64,000 bases of DNA from Crystallibacter degradans (GCF_012952295.1 NZ_JABBCH010000006.1:62001-126000), one strand, 5' to 3'; numbered from the stretch's first letter, positions 18,390 through 27,670 are shown. Program-made: numbers and translations. The notes: a model not told the origin generated them from the letters alone.

Positions 18390-19604
18390 ATGGCCATGAC
18401 TGTACAACGTACGACGCCGGCCATGTCGGGACCGCTGCTGGCTGTCCTTGCGCTGTTGGCCGCCGCGGCGCCGTTGTCCTCCGATATGTATCTGGCTTCG
18501 CTGCCCATGATCGCCACCGACCTTGGCGTGCGTGCCTCCGGCGCCCAGTTCACTCTGACGGCGCTGCTGCTCGGCATCGCGCTCGGACAGCTGGCGTTCG
18601 GCCCGCTCTCCGACAGGTACGGGCGCATCCGGCCGCTCATGGTCGGCGTCGCCATCGCCGTCGTCGCTTGTATCGCCGCGGCGCTGGCCCAGGATATCTG
18701 GTTCCTGGTGGGAGCCCGCTTTGTCCAGGGTTTTGCCGCTGCGGCCGGAATCGTCATTGGCCGTGCCATCATTTCGGACCTTAATGCCGGTCTCGGGGCG
18801 GCGCGGGCTTTCACCCTGCTGCTGACCATTTCCAGCCTGGCTCCGGTCTTGGCTCCCCTGCTGGGCAGCGTCCTGCTCGCCGCCGGCAGTTGGCGCAGCA
18901 TCTTCTGGGTATCTGCAGGAATCTTCGCGGTGATGCTCGGCGGCGTCCTGCTGGTGGTCCGCGAAACCCATCCTCCCCATGCCCGTGACAAGGCCGCCCT
19001 GCTTGCCGCCGGCGAGGTGGTCCGGCGGGCCTTCAAGGGAGGCTTGTTCCCGGCCTACGTGCTCCAGTTCGCTTTTACCTTCGGCGTGATCATCTCCTAT
19101 ATTTCGGCTTCGTCCTTTGTTTACCAGAACCTGATGGGTTTCAGCGCCATCGGCTACGGCACGGCCGCGGCCGTCAACGCGCTGGGGATGATGGCGTGCG
19201 GCCTGATCTCGGTCCGGTTGATCCGCCGCTTCGTCGTGCGGCGCATTATCGCCGCGGCCCTGATGGCACAGCTGTTCATGACCGGAGGCATCTTCGTCCT
19301 GGTCATGACGGGCGCGCCAGCCATCTGGGCGGCCATCCCCATCTTCTTCGCCATCAGCTGCTCGGGTTTCCTGATGGGAAACACCACCAGCCTGGCCATC
19401 GGCACGGTCCGGCAGGCCGCGGGCCAAGGCTCAGCCGTCCTGGGCGCCTCCCAGTTCGTGCTGGGCGCATTGGTCACACCGCTGGCCGGCATCGGCGGAG
19501 GCTTCACAGCCGTTCCCATGGCCCTGTTGATGCTTGGCTGCTGCCTCTGCGCAGGCGCACTGTTCCTCGTCTCCGGCAGGATCGAAGCGCGCCGGACCGC
19601 TTGA
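18390..19604 (+). CDS. Bcr/CflA family multidrug efflux MFS transporter
   Basis: Predicted 12-helix drug:proton antiporter, 404 aa from the ATG at 18390 (a second ATG at 18396 is equally possible). The N-terminal helix 1 segment SSDMYLASLPMIATDLG and the loop GPLSDRYGRIRPL after helix 2 are characteristic of the Bcr/CflA branch. It is divergent from the MHS transporter, sharing a gap of 184 bases. Export of drugs or small peptides is a family-level prediction. Confidence 0.9.
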   Translation: MAMTVQRTTPAMSGPLLAVLALLAAAAPLSSDMYLASLPMIATDLGVRASGAQFTLTALLLGIALGQLAFGPLSDRYGRIRPLMVGVAIAVVACIAAALAQDIWFLVGARFVQGFAAAAGIVIGRAIISDLNAGLGAARAFTLLLTISSLAPVLAPLLGSVLLAAGSWRSIFWVSAGIFAVMLGGVLLVVRETHPPHARDKAALLAAGEVVRRAFKGGLFPAYVLQFAFTFGVIISYISASSFVYQNLMGFSAIGYGTAAAVNALGMMACGLISVRLIRRFVVRRIIAAALMAQLFMTGGIFVLVMTGAPAIWAAIPIFFAISCSGFLMGNTTSLAIGTVRQAAGQGSAVLGASQFVLGALVTPLAGIGGGFTAVPMALLMLGCCLCAGALFLVSGRIEARRTA

Positions 19605-19676
19605 ACACTGCGGCGGACCGTCGGCCTCCATGCATCGCCCGAACCGGCAGTCAGGCCTCGCCCGGACCGGCGGCAC

Positions 19677-19799
19677 TTACGCCAGCATGGCGTAGGCAAC
19701 CGCGGCCAGCACCAGCACGGCCAGCACCGCCACCACAGTATTGGCGATGTTCCGCTTCTTTGCGTCGCTCAAACGGCGCCATTTTCGTTTTAGTCCCAT
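19677..19799 (-). CDS. Small single-span membrane protein
   Basis: 40 aa from the ATG at 19799, preceded by GGGGAT. A basic N-terminus (KRKWRR) is followed by one hydrophobic helix at about residues 20-38. No functional motif. Base composition and the good RBS favour a real gene over the 96-aa extended frame. Function unknown. Confidence 0.6.
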   Translation of the reverse strand: MGLKRKWRRLSDAKKRNIANTVVAVLAVLVLAAVAYAMLA

Positions 19800-19927
19800 T
19801 GGATCCCCACGTCCGATGATTGGCAGTTGGCCCCATGCTAGTGCCTCGCCCTGGGAATAACAGGGATTCGCTGGATGGCCTCCGGTCCGGACGAATAGTG
19901 TCCGAACCGGCTGCCATGCTCGCGTTC

Positions 19928-20251
19928 GTGAATAAAGTGGATGTTGTGACCGCCAGGGAGTACGCAAGGAACGACGGCGGACGCCCGGTTAAGCGCGGAC
20001 AAGTCGCCCGGGCGCCCTACCGCCGTGAGCCCTACGTGCGCGCGCGCATCGGCGCCGGCGCCGAGGACACCGTGGATGCGAAGGCGATTTCCTGGGACCG
20101 CAACACGGTCCAGCTCAAGTGGGTGGACGAAAACGGTTCCATGCGCACCCAGTGGGTTCCGGCGTCGGACGTTAGACGCATTACCCGGGACGAATCGGCC
20201 TGGCGGGATCCGTATGACGACTACGGCTTTTACTACCCTGACGAGCAGTGA
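19928..20251 (+). CDS. Hypothetical basic protein upstream of tex
   Basis: 107 aa from the GTG at 19928; alternative GTG at 19946, and an in-frame start at 19820 would overlap the neighbouring divergent gene. The middle segment (about residues 60-90) looks like a small beta-barrel with alternating hydrophobics (VQLKWVDENG...QWVPASDVRRI); the C-terminus is Asp/Tyr-rich. No signal peptide or helix. Function unknown; it sits 49 bases before tex on the same strand and may be cotranscribed. Confidence 0.65.
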   Translation: MNKVDVVTAREYARNDGGRPVKRGQVARAPYRREPYVRARIGAGAEDTVDAKAISWDRNTVQLKWVDENGSMRTQWVPASDVRRITRDESAWRDPYDDYGFYYPDEQ

Positions 20252-20300
20252 CGCTCCAACGCCGCCACCGTTTCCCACGCTGCCGCCCGGATGCGGCAAA

Positions 20301-22808
20301 ATGGATCGGGTGACGCAAACGCCCAACTCCGCAGTGCCCGCCGCCAGCCCCGCTTTGAAACCGGTTGATCCGGACCAGCTCAACGCCCGGATCTACGCCC
20401 AGATTGCCGAAGAACTCGGCGTCAAGCCCTGGCAGGTCAAGGCCGCCGTGGAGCTGCTCGACGGCGGTTCCACCGTGCCGTTCATCGCCCGCTACCGCAA
20501 GGAAGTCACCGGCACGCTCGATGATGCCCAGCTGCGTGACCTGGAAGAACGGCTGCGCTACCTCCGCGAACTCGAGGACCGCCGTCGTTCGGTGCTGGAA
20601 AGCATTGCGCAGCAGGGCAAGCTGACCGCCGAGCTGGAGGCGAGCATCAAGGCCGCGGACACGAAGGCCCGGCTCGAAGACATCTACCTGCCGTTCAAGT
20701 CCAAGCGGCGGACCAAGGCGCAGATCGCCCGCGAGGCGGGGCTCGAGCCGCTGGCGGACGCCCTCCTGGCAAACCCTCGACTTGAGCCTGAGGCTGAAGC
20801 AGCCGGCTACCTGAACTCCGGGCATGCCATCAACGACGCGGCCGAAGCGTTGGCCGGGGCTCGCTCCGTCCTCGTGGAGCGGATCAGCCAGGACGCGGAT
20901 CTGGTCACCGAGCTGCGCGAGCGGCTCTGGAAGCAGGGGCTGGTCCGCGCCCAGGTGCGTGAAGGCATGGAGTCCGAGGGGCAGAAGTTCGCCGACTACT
21001 TCGACTTCGCGCAGGTCCCGTCCGGCCTGCCGTCGCACCGTGTCCTGGCGCTGCTGCGCGGCGAGAAAGAAGGCGTGCTGGACCTGAACATTGTCGAGGG
21101 CGACGCCTCGGACAAGGAAGAGTTCGCTGCTAAACGCGGCCGCTACGAAAACGCGGTGGCCTACAAACTCGGTGTCGCTGACCAGGGCCGCCCAGCGGAC
21201 AAGTGGCTGATGCAGACGGCGCAGCTGGGCTGGCGCCGGATTCTGGTCAAGCTCGCGATCGACCTGCGCGTGCGCCTCTTCACCGACGCCGAGGACGAAG
21301 CCGTGCGGATCTTCGCGGCCAACCTGCGCGACGTGCTGCTGGCCGCCCCCGCCGGGAACCGCGCCACGCTCGGATTGGATCCGGGCCTGCGGACCGGCGT
21401 GAAGGTCGCCGTTGTCGATGGCACCGGCAAGGTGGTCGCCACGGACACCATCTACCCGCACCCGCCGGCCAAGAAGTGGGACGATTCGCTGGTCACCCTG
21501 GCCCGCCTGTCCGAAAAGCACAACGTGGATCTGGTGGCGATCGGCAACGGCACCGCCTCCCGCGAAACGGACAAGCTGGCCACCGAACTGATCAAGCTGC
21601 TGGCGCCGAAGCAGAAGATCCAGAAGCTGGTGGTCTCCGAGGCGGGGGCCTCCATCTACTCGGCGTCCGCCCTGGCCTCGGCCGAGCTGCCGGAGCTGGA
21701 TGTCTCGATCCGCGGTGCAGTGTCCATTGCCCGCCGGCTGCAGGATCCGTTGGCCGAACTGGTCAAGATCGATCCAAAATCCATCGGCGTCGGCCAGTAC
21801 CAGCACGACATCACCGCCACCAAGCTGGAGCGTTCGCTGGACGCAGTGGTGGAGGACTGTGTGAACGCCGTCGGTGTGGACGTGAACACCGCTTCGCCGT
21901 CGCTGCTGGCGAGGGTGGCCGGCGTCGGCCCGCTGCTCAGCGAAAACATTGTGTCCTTCCGGAACGAGAACGGTCCGTTTGCCAAGCGCGCGGATCTGAA
22001 GAAGGTGCCGCGGCTGGGCGCCAAGGCGTTTGAGCAGTGTGCCGGCTTCCTGCGGATCACCGGCGGCGCCGAGCCGCTGGATTCTTCCAGCGTGCACCCC
22101 GAAGCCTACGGCGTGGCCCGCAAGATCCTTTCGGCCGCCGGCGCCGCAGCTGCCGACGTGCCGCGCGGCGTGGGTTCAGTGGCAACGCTGGACCCGCAGA
22201 CCTTCGTGGACGACACCTTCGGCCTGCCCACGGTGCAGGACATCATCTCCGAACTCGAGAAGCCCGGCCGGGACCCGCGGCCCACGTTCACCACGGCTTC
22301 GTTCTCCGAGGGTGTGGAGAAGATCTCCGATCTGGTTCCGGGCATGATCTTGGAAGGGACCGTCACCAACGTGGCCGCGTTCGGCGCTTTCGTCGACGTC
22401 GGCGTGCATCAGGACGGGCTGGTCCACATTTCGGCCATGTCCAACAAGTTCATCTCGGATCCGCACGAAGTGGTCAAGTCCGGCCAGGTGGTCAAGGTCA
22501 AGGTGCTCGAGGCTGATCCTGACCGCAAGCGCATTTCGCTCACCCTGCGACTGGACGACGAAGCCGGTGCCAAGCAGGGCGGACGCGCAGCTGCAGGCAG
22601 GGACGGCTCCGCAGACAAGGGTTCGTCAGGCAACGGTGGCCCGGGCAAGGGTGGCCGGCCCGGCCCGTCCCGTGACCGCGGGGAATCCCGCGGCAACTCG
22701 CGCGGCGGCCGTCCCAATCCGCCGCGAGGCCGGGACAACGGCAAGGAACCGGCTCCGGGAAACACCGCGATGGCGGAAGCGCTGCGCCGGGCCGGCCTGG
22801 GCAAATAA
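20301..22808 (+). CDS. tex: Tex family RNA-binding transcription accessory protein
   Basis: 835 aa from the ATG at 20301 (GTG at 20310 is an alternative). Order: N-terminal helical domain with FIARYRKEVTG; YqgF/RNase H-like domain starting TLGLDPGLRTGVKVAVVD; helix-hairpin-helix region (LLARVAGVGPLLSENIV); C-terminal S1 domain (GTVTNVAAFGAFVDVGVHQDGLVHIS); then a Gly/Arg/Lys-rich tail of about 80 residues that may aid nucleic acid binding. Tex proteins are nucleic acid-binding factors implicated in transcription and stress tolerance. A long hairpin follows the stop. Confidence 0.93.
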   Translation: MDRVTQTPNSAVPAASPALKPVDPDQLNARIYAQIAEELGVKPWQVKAAVELLDGGSTVPFIARYRKEVTGTLDDAQLRDLEERLRYLRELEDRRRSVLESIAQQGKLTAELEASIKAADTKARLEDIYLPFKSKRRTKAQIAREAGLEPLADALLANPRLEPEAEAAGYLNSGHAINDAAEALAGARSVLVERISQDADLVTELRERLWKQGLVRAQVREGMESEGQKFADYFDFAQVPSGLPSHRVLALLRGEKEGVLDLNIVEGDASDKEEFAAKRGRYENAVAYKLGVADQGRPADKWLMQTAQLGWRRILVKLAIDLRVRLFTDAEDEAVRIFAANLRDVLLAAPAGNRATLGLDPGLRTGVKVAVVDGTGKVVATDTIYPHPPAKKWDDSLVTLARLSEKHNVDLVAIGNGTASRETDKLATELIKLLAPKQKIQKLVVSEAGASIYSASALASAELPELDVSIRGAVSIARRLQDPLAELVKIDPKSIGVGQYQHDITATKLERSLDAVVEDCVNAVGVDVNTASPSLLARVAGVGPLLSENIVSFRNENGPFAKRADLKKVPRLGAKAFEQCAGFLRITGGAEPLDSSSVHPEAYGVARKILSAAGAAAADVPRGVGSVATLDPQTFVDDTFGLPTVQDIISELEKPGRDPRPTFTTASFSEGVEKISDLVPGMILEGTVTNVAAFGAFVDVGVHQDGLVHISAMSNKFISDPHEVVKSGQVVKVKVLEADPDRKRISLTLRLDDEAGAKQGGRAAAGRDGSADKGSSGNGGPGKGGRPGPSRDRGESRGNSRGGRPNPPRGRDNGKEPAPGNTAMAEALRRAGLGK

Positions 22809-22817
22809 CGACGGCGG
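22808..22817 (+). repeat. Intergenic ACGACGGCGG decamer, copy 3
   Basis: Exact decamer starting at the last base of the tex stop codon, with a second nearly identical unit (CGACGGCGG) 15 bases on that forms the left arm of the tex terminator. Confidence 0.4.
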
Positions 22818-22821
22818 TTGA

Positions 22822-22858
22822 CCGACGGCGGCGCAGAGTTGCCGGATATCGCCGTCGG
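22822..22858 (+). terminator. Hairpin downstream of tex
   Basis: 9-bp arms CCGACGGCG / CGCCGTCGG (22822-22830, 22850-22858) with a 19-base loop; weak T-rich stretch about 10 bases later. Confidence 0.6.
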
Positions 22859-22974
22859 GTTGTGCCGTTGCAGTTATTTTCCAACCCGCATGGGCTAGCC
22901 TCTGGGTAGGGCGATGGCTCCGCCGGCCTCAGCGGACGGGCGTCCATCGCGCACGCTGATCGAGGGAGTGTCCG

Positions 22975-23595
22975 ATGAATTACCAGCCCGCCCTGCGCAC
23001 CGTGGTGGGTCTTGCCGCCGTCGTACTCCTGATGTCCGGCTGTACGGCGAACGCCACGACGGACACCGCTACCCCGATCGGCAGCGCTGTGCACGGCTCG
23101 GCGCCCGCGCCGGCGGCACCTGCGCCGGCTGAGGACCGCGCCACGGCCGAGGCTCCCGCTGCGGTTGAGGCCCCCGCCACGCCGTCGGCGGGCAGCACCG
23201 CGTTGGCGCAGCCGATCCTGTCCCCTGGCCGGGAACGCAAGCTCACGCTGGCCGACGCGGATGTGGAACTGGTTTGTGACGGCGGCGGGAAGATCGAAGT
23301 GCTGGCCAACGGCATTACCCTGACGGTCACGGGCCATTGCCAGGAAATCGACATCCTGTCTTCCGGCACCACGGTGCGCGCCGAATCGGTCAGTGAAATC
23401 GATGTCGACGGGCCGCGGAACAGTGTCACGGTGGAGAAAGCTGCCGAGCTGAGGGCCGAGGGCAGCAACAACACGCTGCATGCCGACGAGGTAGGCAAGA
23501 TCGCCCTCGAAGGACAAGGCAATCAGGTCACCTTCGGCGCCGGTAACCCCCAGATCGACGACGAGGGCTCCGGCAACAGCATCTCGGCTGAATGA
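22975..23595 (+). CDS. DUF3060 domain lipoprotein
   Basis: 206-aa predicted lipoprotein: hydrophobic signal ending LLMSGC with Cys at about residue 23, then an Ala/Pro-rich linker (about 35-85) and a C-terminal DUF3060-type region built of short beta-helix-like repeats (LTVTGHCQEIDILSSG, then VDGPRNSV and EGSNNTLHA, ending EGSGNSI). The domain is common in actinobacterial envelope proteins and has no assigned activity. A GAGGGAG RBS precedes the ATG. Confidence 0.8.
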   Translation: MNYQPALRTVVGLAAVVLLMSGCTANATTDTATPIGSAVHGSAPAPAAPAPAEDRATAEAPAAVEAPATPSAGSTALAQPILSPGRERKLTLADADVELVCDGGGKIEVLANGITLTVTGHCQEIDILSSGTTVRAESVSEIDVDGPRNSVTVEKAAELRAEGSNNTLHADEVGKIALEGQGNQVTFGAGNPQIDDEGSGNSISAE

Positions 23596-23671
23596 GTGCG
23601 CCCCGGTGGGGTGACCGGAACCACCTGCGCCGCTCCCCCGAACCGCCGCCGGAACAGGCTAGTCTGGCCTT

Positions 23672-23812
23672 GTGGTCAAGGTAATAGGGAAAATTCAACC
23701 GGTGGAAATCAAGGAAATTGAAGCCGAAGGAGTTGACTATGCCGAGGCGAAAATCGCCCTGGAACAGCAGATTCCGGAAGGCTGGCGGCTCATTCAGGTC
23801 CTAACCGTCTAG
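23672..23812 (+). CDS. Small conserved-looking protein, 46 aa
   Basis: Short frame beginning GTG at 23672 and ending TAG at 23812. The product starts V-V-K-V-I-G-K-I and ends EGWRLIQVLTV, with a central Glu-rich part. It resembles a compact alpha/beta protein: alternating hydrophobics at both ends and a helix between (YAEAKIALEQQI). Codon use is GC3-moderate like a real gene, and it fills an otherwise empty 275-base gap. No clear RBS is visible, so the start is uncertain. Function unknown. Confidence 0.55.
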   Translation: MVKVIGKIQPVEIKEIEAEGVDYAEAKIALEQQIPEGWRLIQVLTV

Positions 23813-23870
23813 GTTCAGCCGGGCCTAGGTTCAGCAAGGCGGAGAGGACCTGGTCCGGTCCGCAGCCCTT

Positions 23871-24647
23871 TTACTCCACCGCGTTGATTACCCGTTCGGC
23901 AATCGCCGCGTGGCCGGCGTCGTCCACATGGGCTCCGTCCGGCTGGATCATCTCGAGCGTGAACACATCGGGATCCAGCAGGCTCACATAGGTGCCATCG
24001 ACGCTCTCCGCCGCTTCCTGCACCGCGGCATCGAGGGCAAAGACGGTCTGGTCCGCGGCGCTTGGCGTGGACGGGCCGACGGCGATGATTTCGGCGTCGG
24101 GCAGCTCTGCGCGCAGCTCCTCGTAAACGTTGGAAATGGCCTGGAGCGTGCCCTGCGGATCGAACCGGTAGGTGCTGAAATCGTTCTGCCCGCCGGAGAC
24201 CACCACCACATCCGGATTGTCCGCGATAACGTCATCCAGCCGGTCCAGGTATCCCGGACCTTGGGCATTGATGGCGTAGCCGGTGCCCGAGATTCCGTGG
24301 TTCATCTCTTCCCAGCCCAGCTCCAGCGCCACCAGCGTGCTCCAGCGGTTCTCCTGGCTGGAAGCGCCGATGCCCTCGGTGTAGGAATCGCCCAGGAAGG
24401 CCGCAACGGGCGGCTCGGCTTCCTCGGTTTCGGTGGCCGTGGCGGACGGCGAGGGGCTGGCCGTGGTGGTTTCCGTTGGAGCGGACGACGGCGTGGCTTC
24501 CGCCGGCTGGGTTGTCCCGCCCACCGGCGTTGCAGGCGGCTTGGGCAGGAAGGCGTAGACGAATGCCGCCAGCGTGGCCAGCAGCAGGACCGCCAGCCCC
24601 ACATTCTGCAACGTCTTGTTTTTGAGAATCTTGTTCCGCCTGTGCAC
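23871..24647 (-). CDS. SGNH/GDSL-family hydrolase, membrane-anchored
   Basis: 258 aa. One N-terminal transmembrane helix (about 15-34) and a Ser/Thr/Pro-rich stalk (about 38-78) place the catalytic domain outside the membrane. The SGNH blocks are readable: catalytic Ser88 in GDSYTEG, the GGQND block near residue 150, and the C-terminal D237-x-x-H240 pair. Likely an esterase or deacetylase acting on lipids or wall glycans. The substrate is unknown. Confidence 0.88.
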   Translation of the reverse strand: MHRRNKILKNKTLQNVGLAVLLLATLAAFVYAFLPKPPATPVGGTTQPAEATPSSAPTETTTASPSPSATATETEEAEPPVAAFLGDSYTEGIGASSQENRWSTLVALELGWEEMNHGISGTGYAINAQGPGYLDRLDDVIADNPDVVVVSGGQNDFSTYRFDPQGTLQAISNVYEELRAELPDAEIIAVGPSTPSAADQTVFALDAAVQEAAESVDGTYVSLLDPDVFTLEMIQPDGAHVDDAGHAAIAERVINAVE

Positions 24648-24766
24648 CCGCCCCGCCCCTCGTCAGATGAATTGCGCTTGCCGTCCGGACATAACCTTAT
24701 CGGGAAGATCCGCGCGTGCTTGAACAGATGTCGGCCGGCAGTTCCGCGACCAGGGCAGGTTCGGTG

Positions 24767-26179
24767 TTACAGGTGGACGTGCAGCCGGCGTGCGGCCTCG
24801 GAGATGGAGCCGGTCAGCGACGGGTACACGGTAAACGTGTTGGCGACGTCATCCACGTGCAGCTTCTGCGTCACGGCCAGCGCGATCGGGAAGATCAGCT
24901 CGGAGGCGCGCGGGGCCACCACGACGCCGCCAATTACGGTGCCCGAACCGCGGCGGGCAATGATCTTCACGAAGCCCTCCGTCACGTTCATCATCTTGGC
25001 CCGCGGGTTGGTGTTCAGCGACAGCTTGATCACGTCCCCCTGGTACTTGCCGGCCGCGATGTCCTCTTCGGTCACACCGACAGTGGCGATTTCCGGGCTG
25101 GTGAAGATGTTGGAGGCAACCCGCTTGAGCTTCAGCGGCATCACCGAATCGCCCAGCAGGTGCGCCACCGCAATCCTGCCCTGCATGGCCGCCACGGAAG
25201 CCAGGGCGAAGACGCCCGTGCAGTCACCGGCAGCGTAAATATGCGAGGCGGTGGTGCGCGAGACGCCGTCCACCTGGATGTGGCCGCTTTCCGACAGCGC
25301 CACGCCGGCCTCTTCCAGCCCGATGCCCGAGGTGTTGGGAACGCCGCCGACCGCCAGCAGGCAGTGCGAGCCGTCCACGATCCGTCCGTCGTTCAGCGTG
25401 ACCCGGACGCCGTCGTCGATCCTTTCCACGGCGTTGGCACGGGACTTCGAGAGCACGGTCATCCCGCTGCGGGCGAAGACCTCCTCCAGCACCTCGGCGG
25501 CGTCCGCGTCTTCGCCGGGCAGCACGCGGTCGCGCGAGGAGACCAGCGTGACCTTGGTGCCGAGCATACGGTAGGCGGAGGCGAACTCGGCGCCCGTGAC
25601 GCCGGAACCGACCACGATGAGGTGCTCCGGAATTTCGGTCAGGTTGTAGACCTGGGTCCAGTTGAAGATGCGCTCCCCGTCCGGCTTGGCCGAGGGCAGC
25701 TCGCGGGGGGTGGCACCGGTGGCGACCAGCACGGCATCCGCGTCGATGGTCTCCGTGCCCGCCTCGGTTTCGACCGTGATGGTGTTCGAATCTGCCAGCC
25801 GGCCGTTGCCGATGATGACCCGGACGCCGGCGCGCTCCAGCCCGCGGTGGATGTCCGAAGACTGGCTTTCGGCAAGCTTGAGCAGGCGCGAATTGACGGT
25901 CTGCAGGTCGACAAAGGCTGCGCGGGAGCCCTCGTCGAACCGCACACCCAGATCGTGGGCGCCGACGACGCGGCGCATGGCGTCCGCCGTCGCAATCAGG
26001 GTTTTGGAGGGCACAACGTCGGTGAGCACGGCCGAGCCGCCCATGCCCTTGCGCTCAATGACGGTCACCTTCGCACCGAGTGAGTTGGCCACCATGGCGG
26101 CTTCGTATCCGCCCGGGCCGCCGCCCAGGATCACCAGACGGGGGGCGCTGAAATCAATTTGGTTCGTCACACTCGCCAT
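24767..26179 (-). CDS. NAD(P)H-quinone dehydrogenase (LpdA-like flavoprotein)
   Basis: 470 aa from the ATG at 26179; a GTG at 26170 is an alternative. Two-dinucleotide-binding flavoprotein: FAD motif LGGGPGGYEAA (residues 18-28), NAD motif VVGSGVTGAEFA, ATGATPREL and a C-terminal dimerisation domain. The redox-active Cys pair of true lipoamide dehydrogenases is absent: the segment reads GGSAVLTDVVPSK, as in mycobacterial LpdA-type quinone reductases. It therefore probably reduces quinones rather than lipoamide. No acyltransferase genes are adjacent. Confidence 0.88.
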   Translation of the reverse strand: MASVTNQIDFSAPRLVILGGGPGGYEAAMVANSLGAKVTVIERKGMGGSAVLTDVVPSKTLIATADAMRRVVGAHDLGVRFDEGSRAAFVDLQTVNSRLLKLAESQSSDIHRGLERAGVRVIIGNGRLADSNTITVETEAGTETIDADAVLVATGATPRELPSAKPDGERIFNWTQVYNLTEIPEHLIVVGSGVTGAEFASAYRMLGTKVTLVSSRDRVLPGEDADAAEVLEEVFARSGMTVLSKSRANAVERIDDGVRVTLNDGRIVDGSHCLLAVGGVPNTSGIGLEEAGVALSESGHIQVDGVSRTTASHIYAAGDCTGVFALASVAAMQGRIAVAHLLGDSVMPLKLKRVASNIFTSPEIATVGVTEEDIAAGKYQGDVIKLSLNTNPRAKMMNVTEGFVKIIARRGSGTVIGGVVVAPRASELIFPIALAVTQKLHVDDVANTFTVYPSLTGSISEAARRLHVHL

Positions 26180-26331
26180 TCTGTCGCACCTGATCACGCC
26201 ACTCAACCTGATCGCCGCACGGGATGCCATCGGTACCTACGGCCAGACTAGGAAAGAAGTTCCTCGTTGAACCGTTTATCCAACGGCTGAAGTCCTCGCA
26301 TAAGATCGGTCGAGTTGATACCGGGGGGAAA

Positions 26332-27555
26332 ATGAAAAACAGCTCTGTCACGCATTACGACCTTTTGGACGTGGCGCAGAACGCTTCAACGGAAGAAATC
26401 CGGAAGGCGTATCGGCGTGCTGCACGAACAGCTCATCCAGACAGGGGCGGGCATTCGGGCATTTTCATGGCAGTGACGTTAGCCTATGAGGTGCTTACCG
26501 CCGCCGAATCGCGTCAAGAATATGATCGCTTCCTACGCGGTGTCGAGGAGTCCCCTTCCGGTTCGGCGCGCAGACCGGCAAAACGCTCTGCCTCGTATGA
26601 GCCGGCGCAGCAGCCTGGCTCAACGCAACAGGCAAAGGCTGATGTCAGCCAGATGCTTTTCGCCCAGGCACCGGTCGCTGAGGCCTCGTTCCGTCCGGCC
26701 TACGGCAAAAGTATCCTGAGGAAAACCGACAGACGCGTGTGGCCCGCAAAGATCATGCCCACGACTTTAAAGGTGGGACTAGTTCTCGCGGTTGTCGTTT
26801 TCGGGTTGAGCTTCCTGCAAGAATCGTCAGGCGGCATCAGCTACGGCGTCGCCAGCTTTGTGTCGGTCATGATTTGTGCGGCAGGCCTTGGCCTGGTGCT
26901 GTCCGCCGTCGTTGCTCTTTTCCGTCTGCCTGGATCGCGTGTCCGTGCCGACAAGCTGGTTCCCCGGGACATCGCCATGAACCAGGTTTTCGGTGAGCCG
27001 GGGCGCGTACTCTCCGGCGCCCGCTTCGGCGAGCGGCAGGCAGAACTGGGCAGGCAGGGCGAACGCGCAACTCACGCACTTCTGGCCGAAACGCTGCTTC
27101 CGCTGATGCCGGCCGCGCGACTCTTGCACGGCATGCAGTGGCCGGGCAGCAGGCACGCGGACATCGACCACGTGATGGTAGCCGGCAAGCGGATCGCCTT
27201 GATCGACTCGAAGCAATGGCGCGAAGGCAGTTACTGGTGGGACAACCGGACCCTCTTCCGCAGCGGTAAGGAGCTGAACCAGCTGAAGTTCGGTTATGCC
27301 GTAGCGAAAATGGCCGCCGCTTTCCCCGATTGCGAAGTGCATGGTTGGGTTGTCGTCCATACCGCTGCGGGAGATCCGCGCTCCCCCTATATCGAGAACC
27401 ATGACGGTTATATTGAGCCGGGCCGGCTTCCCGTGCGGCTGGTTAATGCGCAGTCACTTGCCGAAGAAGTGGGTGTCTTCCTCTCCCATCCGGACCATGC
27501 TTCCGTGACGGACCTGACCGTTCTGTCGCGGCTGCTGCCCGGTTTGAAGCCCTGA
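26332..27555 (+). CDS. DnaJ-domain / two-helix membrane / NERD-domain fusion protein
   Basis: 407 aa from the ATG at 26332, preceded by GGGGGG. Residues about 6-70 are a J domain with the HPD motif at 35-37 (AHPDRGG). A polar linker leads to two transmembrane helices at about 144-163 and 171-197. Residues about 241-306 match the NERD nuclease-related domain (GERATHALLAETLLP; then DIDHVMVAG and IDSKQW, the likely metal-binding core). The C-terminus is mixed alpha/beta. A J domain suggests recruitment of DnaK to a membrane-tethered nuclease-like protein. Function is inferred from domains only; I do not know a characterised protein with this layout. Confidence 0.82.
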   Translation: MKNSSVTHYDLLDVAQNASTEEIRKAYRRAARTAHPDRGGHSGIFMAVTLAYEVLTAAESRQEYDRFLRGVEESPSGSARRPAKRSASYEPAQQPGSTQQAKADVSQMLFAQAPVAEASFRPAYGKSILRKTDRRVWPAKIMPTTLKVGLVLAVVVFGLSFLQESSGGISYGVASFVSVMICAAGLGLVLSAVVALFRLPGSRVRADKLVPRDIAMNQVFGEPGRVLSGARFGERQAELGRQGERATHALLAETLLPLMPAARLLHGMQWPGSRHADIDHVMVAGKRIALIDSKQWREGSYWWDNRTLFRSGKELNQLKFGYAVAKMAAAFPDCEVHGWVVVHTAAGDPRSPYIENHDGYIEPGRLPVRLVNAQSLAEEVGVFLSHPDHASVTDLTVLSRLLPGLKP

Positions 27556-27609
27556 GCACTCGAGCTGTTCCCGGCGACGACCGGCACCAGAAACGCCAGT
27601 AATAGCCAG

Positions 27610-27619
27610 ACGACGGCGG
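27610..27619 (+). repeat. Intergenic ACGACGGCGG decamer, copy 4
   Basis: Exact decamer in the 115-base gap between the J/NERD gene and the purine nucleoside phosphorylase gene. Confidence 0.4.
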
Positions 27620-27670
27620 CATACGGCGTGAGCTATGGAGCCCGCGGCGGCCAGCAGGTAGGTTATCTGT

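Noticed and set aside
18206-19036. N-terminal extension of the MHS transporter frame
   Set aside because: It runs antisense to the Bcr/CflA transporter gene; the transporter begins naturally at the ATG at 18205 just before its first helix.
20181-22097. 638-aa frame antisense to tex
   Set aside because: Shadow of tex, with no motif and biased composition.
24767-26179. Dihydrolipoamide dehydrogenase of a 2-oxoacid dehydrogenase complex
   Set aside because: The redox-active Cys pair is missing and no E1 or E2 gene is near, so a quinone dehydrogenase is the better call.
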